Below are positions 37,295-46,948 of a DNA stretch of 64,000 nt, piece by piece. Under the pieces are notes generated by a model. It saw only the letters and a list, made by a program, of their open reading frames with translations, searched no databases and was not told the origin of the DNA. Source of the stretch: Bacteroides faecalis (GTDB taxonomy: Bacteria; Bacteroidota; Bacteroidia; Bacteroidales; Bacteroidaceae); assembly GCF_003865075.1 (NCBI RefSeq), contig NZ_BHWB01000001.1, positions 434,001 to 498,000 of the forward strand, in the 5' to 3' direction. Every line of letters starts with the position of its first letter. The first letter of the stretch is position 1. Made by a program: the position numbers and the translations under genes.

Positions 37295-38475
37295 TATTTG
37301 TTTTTGTTATAGGCTTCGTTTTTGTCAATAAGCTGGCATAAGGTTTCTACAGAAGTAGCACTTCTAAGACCATCCGGAGAAGTGTTGAAACAGTAATCCA
37401 ACAAACGGTCGATCGATGAAACTGCTACGTGCATACGTGTATCACAGGAAGCGTAATAGATGTAAACTGTTCCGTCTTCATCTGCAATCCAGCCATTAGA
37501 GAAAAGAACATTAGAAACGTCGCCAACTCGTTCTTCTCCTATAGGAGCCAGTAGATGACCGGCAGGTTCGGCAATTACTTTATCCGGATGTTCCAAATCG
37601 GTCACATACAAATATAAAACGTAACGCAGTCCGGCTGCACACATACGTACTCCATGTGCCAGGTGGAGCCATCCTCTCGATGTTTTGATCGGATGAGGTC
37701 CTTCACCGTTTTTAAGTTCCTTAATGGTGTGGTAGTGACGGAAATTGATAATGTTTTCCTGATCCATTTTAGCATGAGTGATATCATCTACTAATGCCCA
37801 ACCGATTCCTCCACCATTGCCAGCATCAATAAAGCTATCCTGCGGACGGGTGTAAAAGGCATATTTTCCGTTTACAAACTCCGGATGCAGTACTACGTTC
37901 CGTTGCTGACTTTTGCTGATTAAGTCAGGTAATCGCTCCCAATCAACCAGATTCTTGGTACGTGCAATTCCCGCAGCTGCAACAGCAGAAGACAAGTCAC
38001 CTTTCGGAGCATTTTTGTCTTTGCGCTCGGTACAGAACACACCGTAGATCCATCCGTCTTCATGATTGGTCAAACGCATATCATAGACGTTCACATCAGG
38101 CTCTATGGTTTCAGGTAAACGGATCGGATATTTCCAGAAGCGGAAGTGGTCGATACCATTCGGACTTTCTGCTACCGAAAAGAACGATTTGCGGTCGTTA
38201 CCTTCTACACGTGCTACCATTAAATACTTCCCGTTCCATTTGATTGCACCGGCATTGAAAACTCCATTGATACCAAAGCGTTCCATAAAGTATGGATTGC
38301 TTTTCGGAGATAAGTCGTATCTCCATTCAATAGGAGTATGTGCGGCGGTTAAAACAGGATATTTATAACGCTCGAAAATTCCATTACCCGGTAATATCGG
38401 TTCATTAGGACGCTCCATTAGAGCTTCATATTCTTCAGTAACCTGTTCGAGGCGCTGATTAAATACATTTACCAT
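37294..38475 (-). CDS. GH130 4-O-beta-D-mannosyl-D-glucose phosphorylase
   Basis: 393-residue cytoplasmic enzyme without signal peptide. It converts mannosyl-beta-1,4-glucose plus phosphate into alpha-mannose-1-phosphate and glucose. GH130 hallmarks are [20 protein letters not shown], the catalytic aspartate in [30 protein letters not shown] and [18 protein letters not shown]. It resembles the B. fragilis enzyme that works with mannobiose 2-epimerase, and such an epimerase is encoded at 46949. It is the first enzyme gene after susC-susD-SGBP, separated from them by two strong hairpins. Confidence 0.9.
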   Translation of the reverse strand: MVNVFNQRLEQVTEEYEALMERPNEPILPGNGIFERYKYPVLTAAHTPIEWRYDLSPKSNPYFMERFGINGVFNAGAIKWNGKYLMVARVEGNDRKSFFSVAESPNGIDHFRFWKYPIRLPETIEPDVNVYDMRLTNHEDGWIYGVFCTERKDKNAPKGDLSSAVAAAGIARTKNLVDWERLPDLISKSQQRNVVLHPEFVNGKYAFYTRPQDSFIDAGNGGGIGWALVDDITHAKMDQENIINFRHYHTIKELKNGEGPHPIKTSRGWLHLAHGVRMCAAGLRYVLYLYVTDLEHPDKVIAEPAGHLLAPIGEERVGDVSNVLFSNGWIADEDGTVYIYYASCDTRMHVAVSSIDRLLDYCFNTSPDGLRSATSVETLCQLIDKNEAYNKNK

Positions 38476-38564
38476 TTCTATCTCTTTTTATATTAAAAAA
38501 CTTAGTTCTTTAACCAGGTTCTTCATTGCTACTCAAAGAGTCCTTGTAATATATTCTTTAGATA

Positions 38565-38686
38565 CAGATAGCGCGGATTTATTGTATAAGGTACGCGTCG
38601 TCCGCGTTATCTGCGTCTTAAATATAAGCTGATAATCGTCTTTGCTTTGAGTATACACTGGCGGAAATAATCTGCCAGTGTATACT
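38565..38686 (-). other. Two strong hairpins between surface and catabolic genes
   Basis: First: CAGATAGCGCGGA (38565-38577) with TCCGCGTTATCTG (38601-38613), 13 bp with one wobble. Second: AGTATACACTGGC (38650-38662) with GCCAGTGTATACT (38674-38686), 13 bp perfect. They fill the 233-bp gap between the SGBP and GH130 genes. Neither has a U-tract. They probably attenuate or stabilise so that susCD-SGBP message exceeds enzyme message (inference). Confidence 0.6.
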
Positions 38687-38708
38687 TCTCTTTGAGAGTC
38701 TATGAATA

Positions 38709-39944
38709 TTATTCTACTGTTATTTTCTTGACGAAACGCAAGTTCCAGAAGTAGAACTCCATATCACCTGCAAGCTCACGGTTCATAGCCATTTTCAGGT
38801 TATTGAACTCGTCTTGATTAACATACGGTTGTTTGGCGATCTTTAAACTTGTTTTATTTCCGTCTTTGCCGCGGAATACATCCGTCACCTCTAAGGCAAC
38901 AGTTTGCCATTTTCCCATTGTATTCAGAGAAACTCCGTTGTTGGTAGAAGCCGGATCCCAGTCATATATCAGACCATCTCCTTCAAGATCCGAATTTCCT
39001 ATTTTTATATATCTTGCCAATGGTACTTCTGTCGGATTGAGTATCTCCATTTTTACGTAGTAGTCTTCAGGATTAGCTAATAAGTCTGCTGCCGTATCAT
39101 CCAGCCAGAAGTGAGTGATCATAATATTATCATATTGCCAAGCTCCTGAATATGACTTTTTCAACATCACATACCATTTAAATAGCGGAGCTGCCGGATC
39201 AGAATCTTCCTTAACTTCCACAATACCTGTAGCCCACCATCCGTTTATCCAGGTTCTGCTATCATTAGTCAGGATAGGAATTCCCTTTTCTCTGAATGGG
39301 ATTTTTGCAGGTGAATCCAGTTCCGGTGTCGAAATTGAGAGATAAGATGTTTCTTCTGTAGAAGTACCTTCGGGAACTTCAATGCTGAATCCGTTTTGAG
39401 AGCAATTGAATATTCTGATATCCTGATTGTTGAATTTAACGGTAGCACTGATGGAATCAATCTTATATAAGTCAAAATCACTTCCCAATACTTGTACGGT
39501 ATCACCATCGGCTGCAAAATCATTCGAAAATCCTTTGATCTTCAATTCCGGCAGTGTGACAGTTAAAGGTGTTGTTATTTCTCCTAAGGATGTTTTGATA
39601 GTCAGCGTATTGGTTACTGTGCCGGGCAATACACGTGGAACAACTAATTCCAGACGATGACGTTTGGCATATACCTGTGAAAGGTCCAGGCTGATATCAT
39701 TGATGCGTACTTCAGTTACCCGTGCAAGGTTGTCACCAAAAATGGCTATCGATTGATTAAGAGAAGCAACGCTGATAGCTGTGGTCGTATCTGATGAGGC
39801 TGTGATTTTACGTACAACGGGTGCTCCGTTAGCTCCCATGTCAGGATCCCATCCTTCATCCATATTCACTACATCGCTACAACTGATGGCAGTAAGTGTT
39901 GTGAATAAGGCAAAAACTGTATATTTCAAATATGTAATTTTCAT
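38709..39944 (-). CDS. Surface glycan-binding lipoprotein (IPT/TIG domains)
   Basis: 411-residue lipoprotein (lipobox TAISCSDVV). Two IPT/TIG-like immunoglobulin domains follow (ITASSDTTTAISVASLNQSI with AIFGDNLARVTEVRINDI; LPELKIKGFSNDFAADGDTV). A C-terminal beta-sandwich (residues ~230-411, RTWINGWWATGIVEVKED, AWQYDNIMITHFWLDDTA) is typical of the SGBP encoded right after SusD. It should hold mannan chains at the cell surface and pass them to SusCD. No hydrolase motif. Third gene of the operon. Confidence 0.85.
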   Translation of the reverse strand: MKITYLKYTVFALFTTLTAISCSDVVNMDEGWDPDMGANGAPVVRKITASSDTTTAISVASLNQSIAIFGDNLARVTEVRINDISLDLSQVYAKRHRLELVVPRVLPGTVTNTLTIKTSLGEITTPLTVTLPELKIKGFSNDFAADGDTVQVLGSDFDLYKIDSISATVKFNNQDIRIFNCSQNGFSIEVPEGTSTEETSYLSISTPELDSPAKIPFREKGIPILTNDSRTWINGWWATGIVEVKEDSDPAAPLFKWYVMLKKSYSGAWQYDNIMITHFWLDDTAADLLANPEDYYVKMEILNPTEVPLARYIKIGNSDLEGDGLIYDWDPASTNNGVSLNTMGKWQTVALEVTDVFRGKDGNKTSLKIAKQPYVNQDEFNNLKMAMNRELAGDMEFYFWNLRFVKKITVE

Positions 39945-39978
39945 AATTGCGCTTTATTAAATCTATTCATTAAGTTCA

Positions 39979-41724
39979 TTAACTCCAACCCGGATTATTC
40001 TCTGTAATCGAGGTATTAGAATCTATTTCACTGGAAGGTATCGGGAATAAACGGTGTTTCTCCGAACGGATTTTATTTACTCCCATTTCATCCTGTCCGC
40101 CGATAGCGTTCATTACGTCTACATAGATTCCCCAACGAATCAAGTCCCAACGGCGATCTCCTTCAAAAGCAAACTCGATTGAACGTTCTTTCAATACGCA
40201 GGATCTGAAGTCTACTATATCGGCAACATTACCTTCTCCGGTCAGAGAGAGTGGAGTTGCCTTGCTACGTTCACGAACCTCGTTTAATACTCCTAATGCG
40301 ATACCATCGTCAGTTCCGTGTACTTCAGCGTAAGCTTCTGCATAAATCAGGAAGATATCCGCAAGGCGTAACAGAGGATAGAATGCATCCCCGTGCGTAG
40401 TGGTACGGTCCGAACGATCGAGATATTTGGTTGTATATGCCAGATAATAAAGGTCAAACTGTTTGGATAGATAGGTCCAATCATCATTGTACGGTGCTTC
40501 TTTGTTTTCTACCTTCTTACGGTATTCTTCCGTATTCGGATAGAATGCTCCCAACTTATTGGTAACTTCATAAGTCCATCCTCTTTTCCATCTGTGCAGG
40601 ATACCTTCTTTCACGCGTAAGTCTTTGCTTTCGACCATCTTGTACCAGTGGTCACGCTGACCGTGCCATAAACCGTCGGCAATGTAGCCACTACCGTCTT
40701 CGATACCACAGAAATGATAAGAATAATACTCACAATAGCGAGTGTCCGAAGCAGATGGTTGAAGCGACCACAGGAATTCGGAACCATTGCTGTTAGCACG
40801 TTTCCACAAATCGCTGTAAGTCTGTATCAATGAATAGTCACCATATTCTTTATCCATTACCTGCTGTGCTTTTTTATACGCTTTAGTATAATATTCTTGT
40901 GCATCAAACGCATCGTATCCGGGTAGTTGGTGAGTAGTGAAGTTTATTTTCTGAGGTTCTGTATAGGCTTTGCCTTCTCCTTCACCGCTCCAAGGTTTGC
41001 CACCATATACCCAAAGTTGAGTACCATTAGGCATAGCTCCCGAGGCCATTGTTGCATATACTTTTGCCAATAAACCTGCGGCAGTACCTGCTGTCACATG
41101 TCCTTTCACGTAGTCGGCATCTGTGTTTTTGTAACACTCTGTCTCCGCATCTTCCAATAACTCGATAATATAAGCATAAACATCTTTAACTTCACTACGT
41201 GGCACGTTGCGGTCTCCTGTTTCACTCATTGATTCTTTTCGCAAAGGGATAGGACCATATGCTCTTACCAATTGGAAATAAGTCCATGCCTTTAGGAATT
41301 TAAGCTCGCCATTAATGGCTGTTTTTAACCGTTGACTCACTTTCGTCATGCTGTTTACTTTATATAGAGAGTAGTTGCATCGGTGAATCATTGCATAGCC
41401 ATCTTCCCATAATGCATTGACCATGCTATTATTTTGGAAGTTACCTGCTCCATAAGTACCGAATGCCCAACTAGGTCCGGTCAGATAGTCACTATCATAT
41501 TCCCAAATCAGAGGGAAGTTGTTACTGTTGAACATTGTAAGCAATTTGCTATATGAGCCGGTCAGCCATTGGTTGGCACCTTTATCAGAATCTTCGATAT
41601 CATCCGGTTGGATAAAGTCATAAGACTCTTCTTTCAGCCAGTCCTCACATGAGGTCATTCCCGCCATTAATGAGATACCCATTGCAGCGGCCATGATAAT
41701 ATTATATATTTTTCTTGTTTTCAT
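39979..41724 (-). CDS. SusD-family glycan-binding lipoprotein
   Basis: 581-residue outer-membrane lipoprotein with lipobox LMAGMTSCEDWL. It has the RagB/SusD helical TPR-like N-terminal region (WTYFQLVRAYGPIPLRKE, VYAYIIELLEDAETECYKN) and the C-terminal SusD family end (LKERSIEFAFEGDRRWDLIR, RLFPIPSSEIDSNTSITENN). It acts as the lid that captures oligosaccharides above the SusC channel. It lies 21 bp downstream of susC. The N-terminal and C-terminal motifs are complete and no lesions are seen. Confidence 0.96.
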   Translation of the reverse strand: MKTRKIYNIIMAAAMGISLMAGMTSCEDWLKEESYDFIQPDDIEDSDKGANQWLTGSYSKLLTMFNSNNFPLIWEYDSDYLTGPSWAFGTYGAGNFQNNSMVNALWEDGYAMIHRCNYSLYKVNSMTKVSQRLKTAINGELKFLKAWTYFQLVRAYGPIPLRKESMSETGDRNVPRSEVKDVYAYIIELLEDAETECYKNTDADYVKGHVTAGTAAGLLAKVYATMASGAMPNGTQLWVYGGKPWSGEGEGKAYTEPQKINFTTHQLPGYDAFDAQEYYTKAYKKAQQVMDKEYGDYSLIQTYSDLWKRANSNGSEFLWSLQPSASDTRYCEYYSYHFCGIEDGSGYIADGLWHGQRDHWYKMVESKDLRVKEGILHRWKRGWTYEVTNKLGAFYPNTEEYRKKVENKEAPYNDDWTYLSKQFDLYYLAYTTKYLDRSDRTTTHGDAFYPLLRLADIFLIYAEAYAEVHGTDDGIALGVLNEVRERSKATPLSLTGEGNVADIVDFRSCVLKERSIEFAFEGDRRWDLIRWGIYVDVMNAIGGQDEMGVNKIRSEKHRLFPIPSSEIDSNTSITENNPGWS

Positions 41725-41745
41725 TGTACATTCCAGGTCTTTAAA

Positions 41746-44700
41746 TTAGAAACTCATTTTTACGCCAAAAGAAAAAGTACGGCTACTTGGATAAGAGAAC
41801 AAATCGACTCCTTGGCGAGATACGTCGCTACCGAAAGCATTCACATCCGGATCATACCAGCTATATTTGGTGATAGTGAAGAGGTTGGATGCGCTGGCAT
41901 AAACGTTGATAGAATTAATTCCCTTCCAGTTTTTCGGGAAGAAAGTATAACCTAAGCTAACATTCTTCAAACGCAGGTATGAACCATCTTCAATATATCT
42001 GTCTGTGAATTTCCATTCGCGAGTATATCCGTCGGCAACAGCTTTTGGCCATTTTGCTCCTTCAGTATGTCCTTCTCTCCAACGAGTGTCATATTGCTCT
42101 CTGGTGATGTTGGAGATACCTGTCATAGAAGCACTGGTGTTGTTTGCAATGGTGTTGGCATTTACAATGTCGTTACCGTACGTACCTTGCAGGAAGAAAC
42201 TAAATGTGAAATTCTTGTATTGCAAAGTATTGGTCAAACCATAAATGAAGTCAGGATTTGTATCTCCGATTACACGTTTATCTGCGTCGGTTATCTGACC
42301 GTCTTTGTTGTAGTCGCGGTATTTGATTTCTCCGATCATGCTTTTTGCTTCACCTTCTGACACATTAGCATAACGGGGATCTGCCCGAACTTCTGCCAGA
42401 TTATCATAGAAGCCGTCTTCAACAAAACCTACTACTGTACCGATAGGACATCCGTTGCGCATAACAAATACGTTTTTGATGCTGTTTACGAATTGGCTTG
42501 CATATTGGTCACCTGTCAATCCACCGATACGGTTACGGTTGAATGAGATATTTGCATCAATTTCCCAATTCAGATCTTTGTGTACTGTAGGATGGAATAC
42601 TCCTGTGATTTCAAGACCTTTATTGATAACATGACCAATGTTAGTTGCCATCTGTGTATAGCCTGAATTGGTTTCGATATTCACTTTTTGAAGCAAATCA
42701 TTTGTACGTTTATAGTATGCGTCAATTGTCAAATTGACTCTTCCTTTAGCAAAAGACATATCCAGGCCAAGGTCTACCTGATCAGTAGTTTCCCATTTCA
42801 AGTTCTTATTGATCGGACCTTTCCAGGTTTGTTCAGCATATCCGGAAGACAAAGAACCGTTGAATACATAACCTGCGACAGACATTGCCGGAAGAGTTGC
42901 ATAAGTATCGATACCTTGATTACCTGTCTGACCATAGCTCAGACGTAGTTTCAAATCATCAAATATATTCAACTTTTCAATCCAAGGTTCTGCGGATAGA
43001 CGCCAGGCTAATGCTCCTGATAAGAAGTGTGCATATTTGTTGCCTTCGACAAAAACACTTGAACCGTCTGCACGATAAGATACAGTGGCCATATATTTGC
43101 TTTTGTACGAATAGTTCAGACGAGCCAGATTAGACTGCATCCGTTTCTTTCCACGTCCGGAAGATAAGGGGTAAACTTTACCTCCTGCACTCATATCCCA
43201 CATCATAGTCAAGTCGCTTGGGAAGTCATAAGCAGACATTCTGTTGTATTTCCAATTTGACTCTTCGAAGGTGATACCCGCCAATGCGCTGAGGTCATGA
43301 TCTTTTCCGAAAGTATGATTGTAAGTCAATAAAGTTTCACTCGTGACACCTTCTGACCAGCCTGTTCCTTGTGCGCCAACGCCATTGGTAGGTTCATATC
43401 CTTGACGTGTCAGTCGGTTATAATACATGTTACGGTCGTTGCCGGAATAACTGAAACCCAAGTTCTCACGTAGTTTTAAACCTTTCAAGAGAGTTGCCTC
43501 GAAATAAGAAGATAGATACACATTATTTGCACGATATTCGTCGAAAGCTTCACGTACATATACATACGGGTTGGCTGCAAGCCAATTCAACTCATTGTTG
43601 TCTTTGGTATTGATGCTGGCATCATAGGTTGGAGGGAATACCAAAGCTGAATAAATCACACCATCACCGCCCGAAGTACTTGAATTGATAAAGTTGGTTA
43701 GTGCATTTGTGTAGTTTACATTTAATCCGGCTTCCAACCAGTTTGTTACTTTGCGCCATAAGTTAGAGCGGACAGCAAAACGCTTGTAGTCAGAACCAAC
43801 AATTGTACCTGTCTGTTTGCTATAGTTCAATGACATCATGTATCCACCTTTTTCATTACCACCGTCCATACTTAAGTTGTATTCTTGAGTAACTCCTGTC
43901 TGGAAGATAGCGTCCTGCCAATCGGTTGAACCGACATTATAAGTATTGCCATACTGGTCTGTGTAAACTCCCGGACGGCGGAAATCTTCCGGTGCCGGAG
44001 AATACTTACCTGTATTGGTAAGGATATTACCAGATGCATCTGTACTATAATACCATTCTCCACGATAAGGCAATTGTCCCTGAGAATTCGAGTTCAGTAC
44101 CTGCTCATTCATATATTGAGCATAAGTAACAGGATCCAGTACATCCATTTTGTGTGCTATGTTTGAGAAGCTGAAATTAGAAGAGAAGGTGATATTGTTT
44201 TTACCCTCTTTTCCACGTTTAGTAGTAATAAGCACAACTCCATTAGCACCACGTGAACCATAGATAGCCGTAGAAGAAGCATCTTTCAGAACTTCGATAG
44301 ACTCAATATCATTAGGGTTGATATTAGCCAATGGGTTAGACCCTGAACCGGTACCGCTGATACCAGTGTCGGGAGCAGTACTACCACCACTATAAGGAAG
44401 TCCGTCTATTACGTATAGTGGTTGTGTGCTGGTACTGAAAGAGTTTGCACCACGTACCTGAATAGTTATTCCTCCACCGGGAGCACCGTCATTCTGCTTT
44501 ACTTGCATACCTGCGATTCTTCCTTGAAGAGCGCCGTTGATACTTAGTGCCGGGTTACCTTTCAGAATATCATCAGCTTTTATTTGGCTGACTGATCCTG
44601 TCAAGTCCCGCTTCTTCATCGTGCCATATCCTACCACCACCACATCGTTCAACTGATTGACATCGTCCGCCAATTTCACATCTAGGTGAGTTTGTGAGTT

Positions 44701-44952
44701 GATTTCAACTGTTTTGGGCGTCTTACCTATGTAAGAGAAGATCACCTTGTCCCCTTTTTGTACTTCAATACTGTAGTTGCCGTCAAAATCAGTAGTTGTT
44801 CCTTTCTGGGTACCTTCTACCCGGATAGTCGCTCCAATCATAGGAGAGTTGTCGCCTGCATCAATCACTTTTCCGGTGAGATGGAAAGATTGAGCCAAAA
44901 CCAAGCTTGTATAGAACAAGCAACAAATAAGAATTAATCCGATTCTTTTCAT
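41746..44952 (-). CDS. SusC-family TonB-dependent outer-membrane transporter
   Basis: 1068-residue importer of oligosaccharides, energised by TonB. Order: signal peptide (MKRIGLILICCLFYTSLVLA), carboxypeptidase-regulatory-like domain (HLTGKVIDAGDNSPMIGATI), the TonB-box-proximal GYGTMKKRDLTGSVSQI, plug (LYVIDGLPYSGGS, IESIEVLKDASSTAIYGSRG), then a 22-strand barrel ending in an aromatic residue (FSFGVKMSF). First gene of the leftward operon. A 390-bp divergent region separates it from the GH28-like gene at 45343. Confidence 0.96.
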   Translation of the reverse strand: MKRIGLILICCLFYTSLVLAQSFHLTGKVIDAGDNSPMIGATIRVEGTQKGTTTDFDGNYSIEVQKGDKVIFSYIGKTPKTVEINSQTHLDVKLADDVNQLNDVVVVGYGTMKKRDLTGSVSQIKADDILKGNPALSINGALQGRIAGMQVKQNDGAPGGGITIQVRGANSFSTSTQPLYVIDGLPYSGGSTAPDTGISGTGSGSNPLANINPNDIESIEVLKDASSTAIYGSRGANGVVLITTKRGKEGKNNITFSSNFSFSNIAHKMDVLDPVTYAQYMNEQVLNSNSQGQLPYRGEWYYSTDASGNILTNTGKYSPAPEDFRRPGVYTDQYGNTYNVGSTDWQDAIFQTGVTQEYNLSMDGGNEKGGYMMSLNYSKQTGTIVGSDYKRFAVRSNLWRKVTNWLEAGLNVNYTNALTNFINSSTSGGDGVIYSALVFPPTYDASINTKDNNELNWLAANPYVYVREAFDEYRANNVYLSSYFEATLLKGLKLRENLGFSYSGNDRNMYYNRLTRQGYEPTNGVGAQGTGWSEGVTSETLLTYNHTFGKDHDLSALAGITFEESNWKYNRMSAYDFPSDLTMMWDMSAGGKVYPLSSGRGKKRMQSNLARLNYSYKSKYMATVSYRADGSSVFVEGNKYAHFLSGALAWRLSAEPWIEKLNIFDDLKLRLSYGQTGNQGIDTYATLPAMSVAGYVFNGSLSSGYAEQTWKGPINKNLKWETTDQVDLGLDMSFAKGRVNLTIDAYYKRTNDLLQKVNIETNSGYTQMATNIGHVINKGLEITGVFHPTVHKDLNWEIDANISFNRNRIGGLTGDQYASQFVNSIKNVFVMRNGCPIGTVVGFVEDGFYDNLAEVRADPRYANVSEGEAKSMIGEIKYRDYNKDGQITDADKRVIGDTNPDFIYGLTNTLQYKNFTFSFFLQGTYGNDIVNANTIANNTSASMTGISNITREQYDTRWREGHTEGAKWPKAVADGYTREWKFTDRYIEDGSYLRLKNVSLGYTFFPKNWKGINSINVYASASNLFTITKYSWYDPDVNAFGSDVSRQGVDLFSYPSSRTFSFGVKMSF

Positions 44953-45046
44953 GGTTTTTTTAAATGTATTAATTATATTAAGGTATGTATGTATCTCTCG
45001 TGTATTATAGTAAATGAATAAATCATTTCTTCTCTCTCATCTGTGG

Positions 45047-45054
45047 CAAAGTTA
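45047..45054 (-). promoter_or_regulatory. -7 box of susC operon
   Basis: Minus-strand TAACTTTG, a full match to TAnnTTTG, ~95 nt before the susC ATG. The -33 position is poor (CTTTC at about the right distance), as expected for an activator-dependent promoter. The shared 34-bp element at 45079-45112 lies just upstream of it. Confidence 0.6.
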
Positions 45055-45078
45055 CGATATTCAGTGTTATCGAAAGCA

Positions 45079-45112
45079 TACTATAATAGCATTATATTGT
45101 ATTATTATGACC
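45079..45112. promoter_or_regulatory. Candidate operator shared with 49654-49687
   Basis: A 34-bp AT-rich element starting TACTATAATA that matches 27 of 34 positions with a copy at 49654-49687. Both lie in divergent promoter regions of the mannan locus. Each contains an imperfect inverted repeat of a CATTATAATA-like half-site. Here it sits 25 bp upstream of the susC -7 box, an activator position. Confidence 0.5.
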
Positions 45113-45188
45113 TTGTTGTTTGAGCCGCTAAAGTATCATAATTTAGCTATATATTCCAAATAATCAGTGTTAAAGGTGTCTTTTTAGT

Positions 45189-45285
45189 TATCTTTGCCCA
45201 AAAGATAAAATAATAATAAAGTATAGTTAGTATCAAGATATAGCATTTTAATATTACTTTTATTACTATGCTTCTTCTAACTTTG
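45189..45285 (+). promoter_or_regulatory. Two -7 boxes for GH28-like gene at 45343
   Basis: TATCTTTG at 45189-45196 and TAACTTTG at 45278-45285 both match TAnnTTTG. The second gives a ~50-nt leader. Neither has a clear -33 TTTG at 19-21 bp. Confidence 0.45.
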
Positions 45286-45342
45286 CACTTGATAGTTTTT
45301 GTCTGCTTGATTGATATTAACCATAAATAAATATACCATCTT

Positions 45343-46857
45343 ATGAAACGATTGACATTATTATTACTTCTTTGCTATGTGGGGATTATACAGGCTTTGG
45401 CATCTGTATTTAATGTGACTGAATATGGAGCAAGTGGCAATGGGAAGCAGTTGGATACGCGTTCTATACAGCAAGCCATTGATAAATGCTATGAAGCTGG
45501 AGGTGGGCGTGTATATGTACCTGCCGGAACGTATTTAGTTGGTACCTTGAATTTACGCTCTAACGTAGAGTTCTTTCTGGAAACGGGAGCTACTTTAAAA
45601 GCGACTACCGATCTTACTCAATATCAACGCCATAATTCGGAATTGGCGGGCGTCTTTTATACTGAAAAGGCGAATAATGTATCTATAATCGGTAATGGTT
45701 GTATTGACGGTGACGGGATGAGCTTTATGGAACCGGGAAAAGAGAAAATCATTGGTGATCAGGAACGGTTACAAACTCGTCAGGGACTGGATTTCCGGAA
45801 AGTGAAAGGTAAACAGGGTGACGGTCCGTTGTATCCGAAAGACAGATATCATCAAATGATTGTTTTCAGTGAATGTACAGACATTACACTGAAGGATTTT
45901 AAATGTGTGGATTCCCCGTATTGGTGTTTTGTGATTGTACATTGTGAGGGAGTTAAAATACAAGGGTTATACATTAATAATAATCTGATGATTCCTAACA
46001 GTGATGGTATAGATATTATTTCGTGTAGTGACGTTACGGTATCCGATTGTCGTATTTATGCCGGTGATGATGCAATTGTGGTGGCAGGATACGGTTGGCA
46101 CCATGGGGATCCCGGTTTTAAGAATATCCTGAAACCATCTAGGAATGTGAATGTTAGTAACTGTGTCTTGCAGTCCCGTTCCAGTGGTATTCGTATTGGC
46201 GGACATGATCAGAATCCGATGTCTAATTATAACTTCAGTAATATTACGATCTTTGATTCTAATCGTGGTATTAATATCTCTGTCAGTGACTCTTGCTCTT
46301 TGGAGAATGTGACTTTTGATAATATCCGTATCGAAACCCGCTTGCATACGGGTGACTGGTGGGGCCAGGGTGAACCTATTAATATTACAGCGATGGTTCT
46401 TGTTCCGGAGAAACAGAAAATTGGTGTCATCCGTAATTTGTTCTTTAATAATATAACTTGTGTCGGCGAGAATTCTATTGTAATGATCGCTGATAAACAG
46501 ACGCAATTACAAAATATTTATTTCAATAATTTCGATTTTATATTGCGTAAAAGTGCGATTGAGGATGTTGCCGGAGGAAATTATGATTTGCGGCTTAACG
46601 TGAATCCTAAACGTACTCTTTATGCAACCGATATTCCGGTATTCTATATAGAGAATGCCAGCAATGTGTATTTCAATCAGGGAAATATTGGTTGGGATGG
46701 AGCGGATATGCCTTATCATACATATGCTATCGATGCGATTGATGTAACCGGTTTGAGGATTAGTAATACTACGGCTACGGCTTCTCCGGCACATCCGACA
46801 TTTCCGGCATTGCGTACTCGCAATTGCAAACAGGTAATAAACAATATAATTAAATAG
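45343..46857 (+). CDS. GH28-like right-handed beta-helix protein, non-canonical active site
   Basis: 504-residue exported protein (signal peptide MKRLTLLLLLCYVGIIQALA). Close paralogue of the protein at 32460 (both share TDLTQYQRHN, ELAGVFYTEKA, DGPLYPKDR and HQMIVF). Aspartates are retained in IPNSDGIDIIS and IYAGDDAIVVAG. The GHG position reads SRSSGIRIGG and the RIK position reads RGINIS, lacking the lysine. Divergent from susC, it probably belongs to the same regulon through the shared operator region. Formally GH28; the actual activity is likely not polygalacturonase (inference). Confidence 0.75.
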   Translation: MKRLTLLLLLCYVGIIQALASVFNVTEYGASGNGKQLDTRSIQQAIDKCYEAGGGRVYVPAGTYLVGTLNLRSNVEFFLETGATLKATTDLTQYQRHNSELAGVFYTEKANNVSIIGNGCIDGDGMSFMEPGKEKIIGDQERLQTRQGLDFRKVKGKQGDGPLYPKDRYHQMIVFSECTDITLKDFKCVDSPYWCFVIVHCEGVKIQGLYINNNLMIPNSDGIDIISCSDVTVSDCRIYAGDDAIVVAGYGWHHGDPGFKNILKPSRNVNVSNCVLQSRSSGIRIGGHDQNPMSNYNFSNITIFDSNRGINISVSDSCSLENVTFDNIRIETRLHTGDWWGQGEPINITAMVLVPEKQKIGVIRNLFFNNITCVGENSIVMIADKQTQLQNIYFNNFDFILRKSAIEDVAGGNYDLRLNVNPKRTLYATDIPVFYIENASNVYFNQGNIGWDGADMPYHTYAIDAIDVTGLRISNTTATASPAHPTFPALRTRNCKQVINNIIK

Positions 46858-46894
46858 GTAAATATAGGTAGGTTTTCAGGATAACTAGTATGAT

Positions 46895-46928
46895 AACGCC
46901 CGTCTTCGCTGCTGCGAAAACGGGCGTT
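46895..46928. terminator. Bidirectional terminator between GH28-like and epimerase genes
   Basis: AACGCCCGT (46895-46903) pairs with ACGGGCGTT (46920-46928), with an inner TTCGC / GCGAA stem. It lies between convergent genes. A TTTAATT tail follows on the plus strand. Confidence 0.85.
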
Positions 46929-46948
46929 TAATTATTAACCTTTTTTGA

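Noticed and set aside
46227..46794. Antisense frames inside the GH28-like gene
   Set aside because: Repetitive Ile/Thr/Asn composition mirrors the beta-helix repeats of the real gene.
45343..46857. Pectin utilisation as the purpose of the locus
   Set aside because: No pectate lyase, rhamnogalacturonan lyase, GH105 or uronate catabolism genes are present; the other enzymes all fit mannan.
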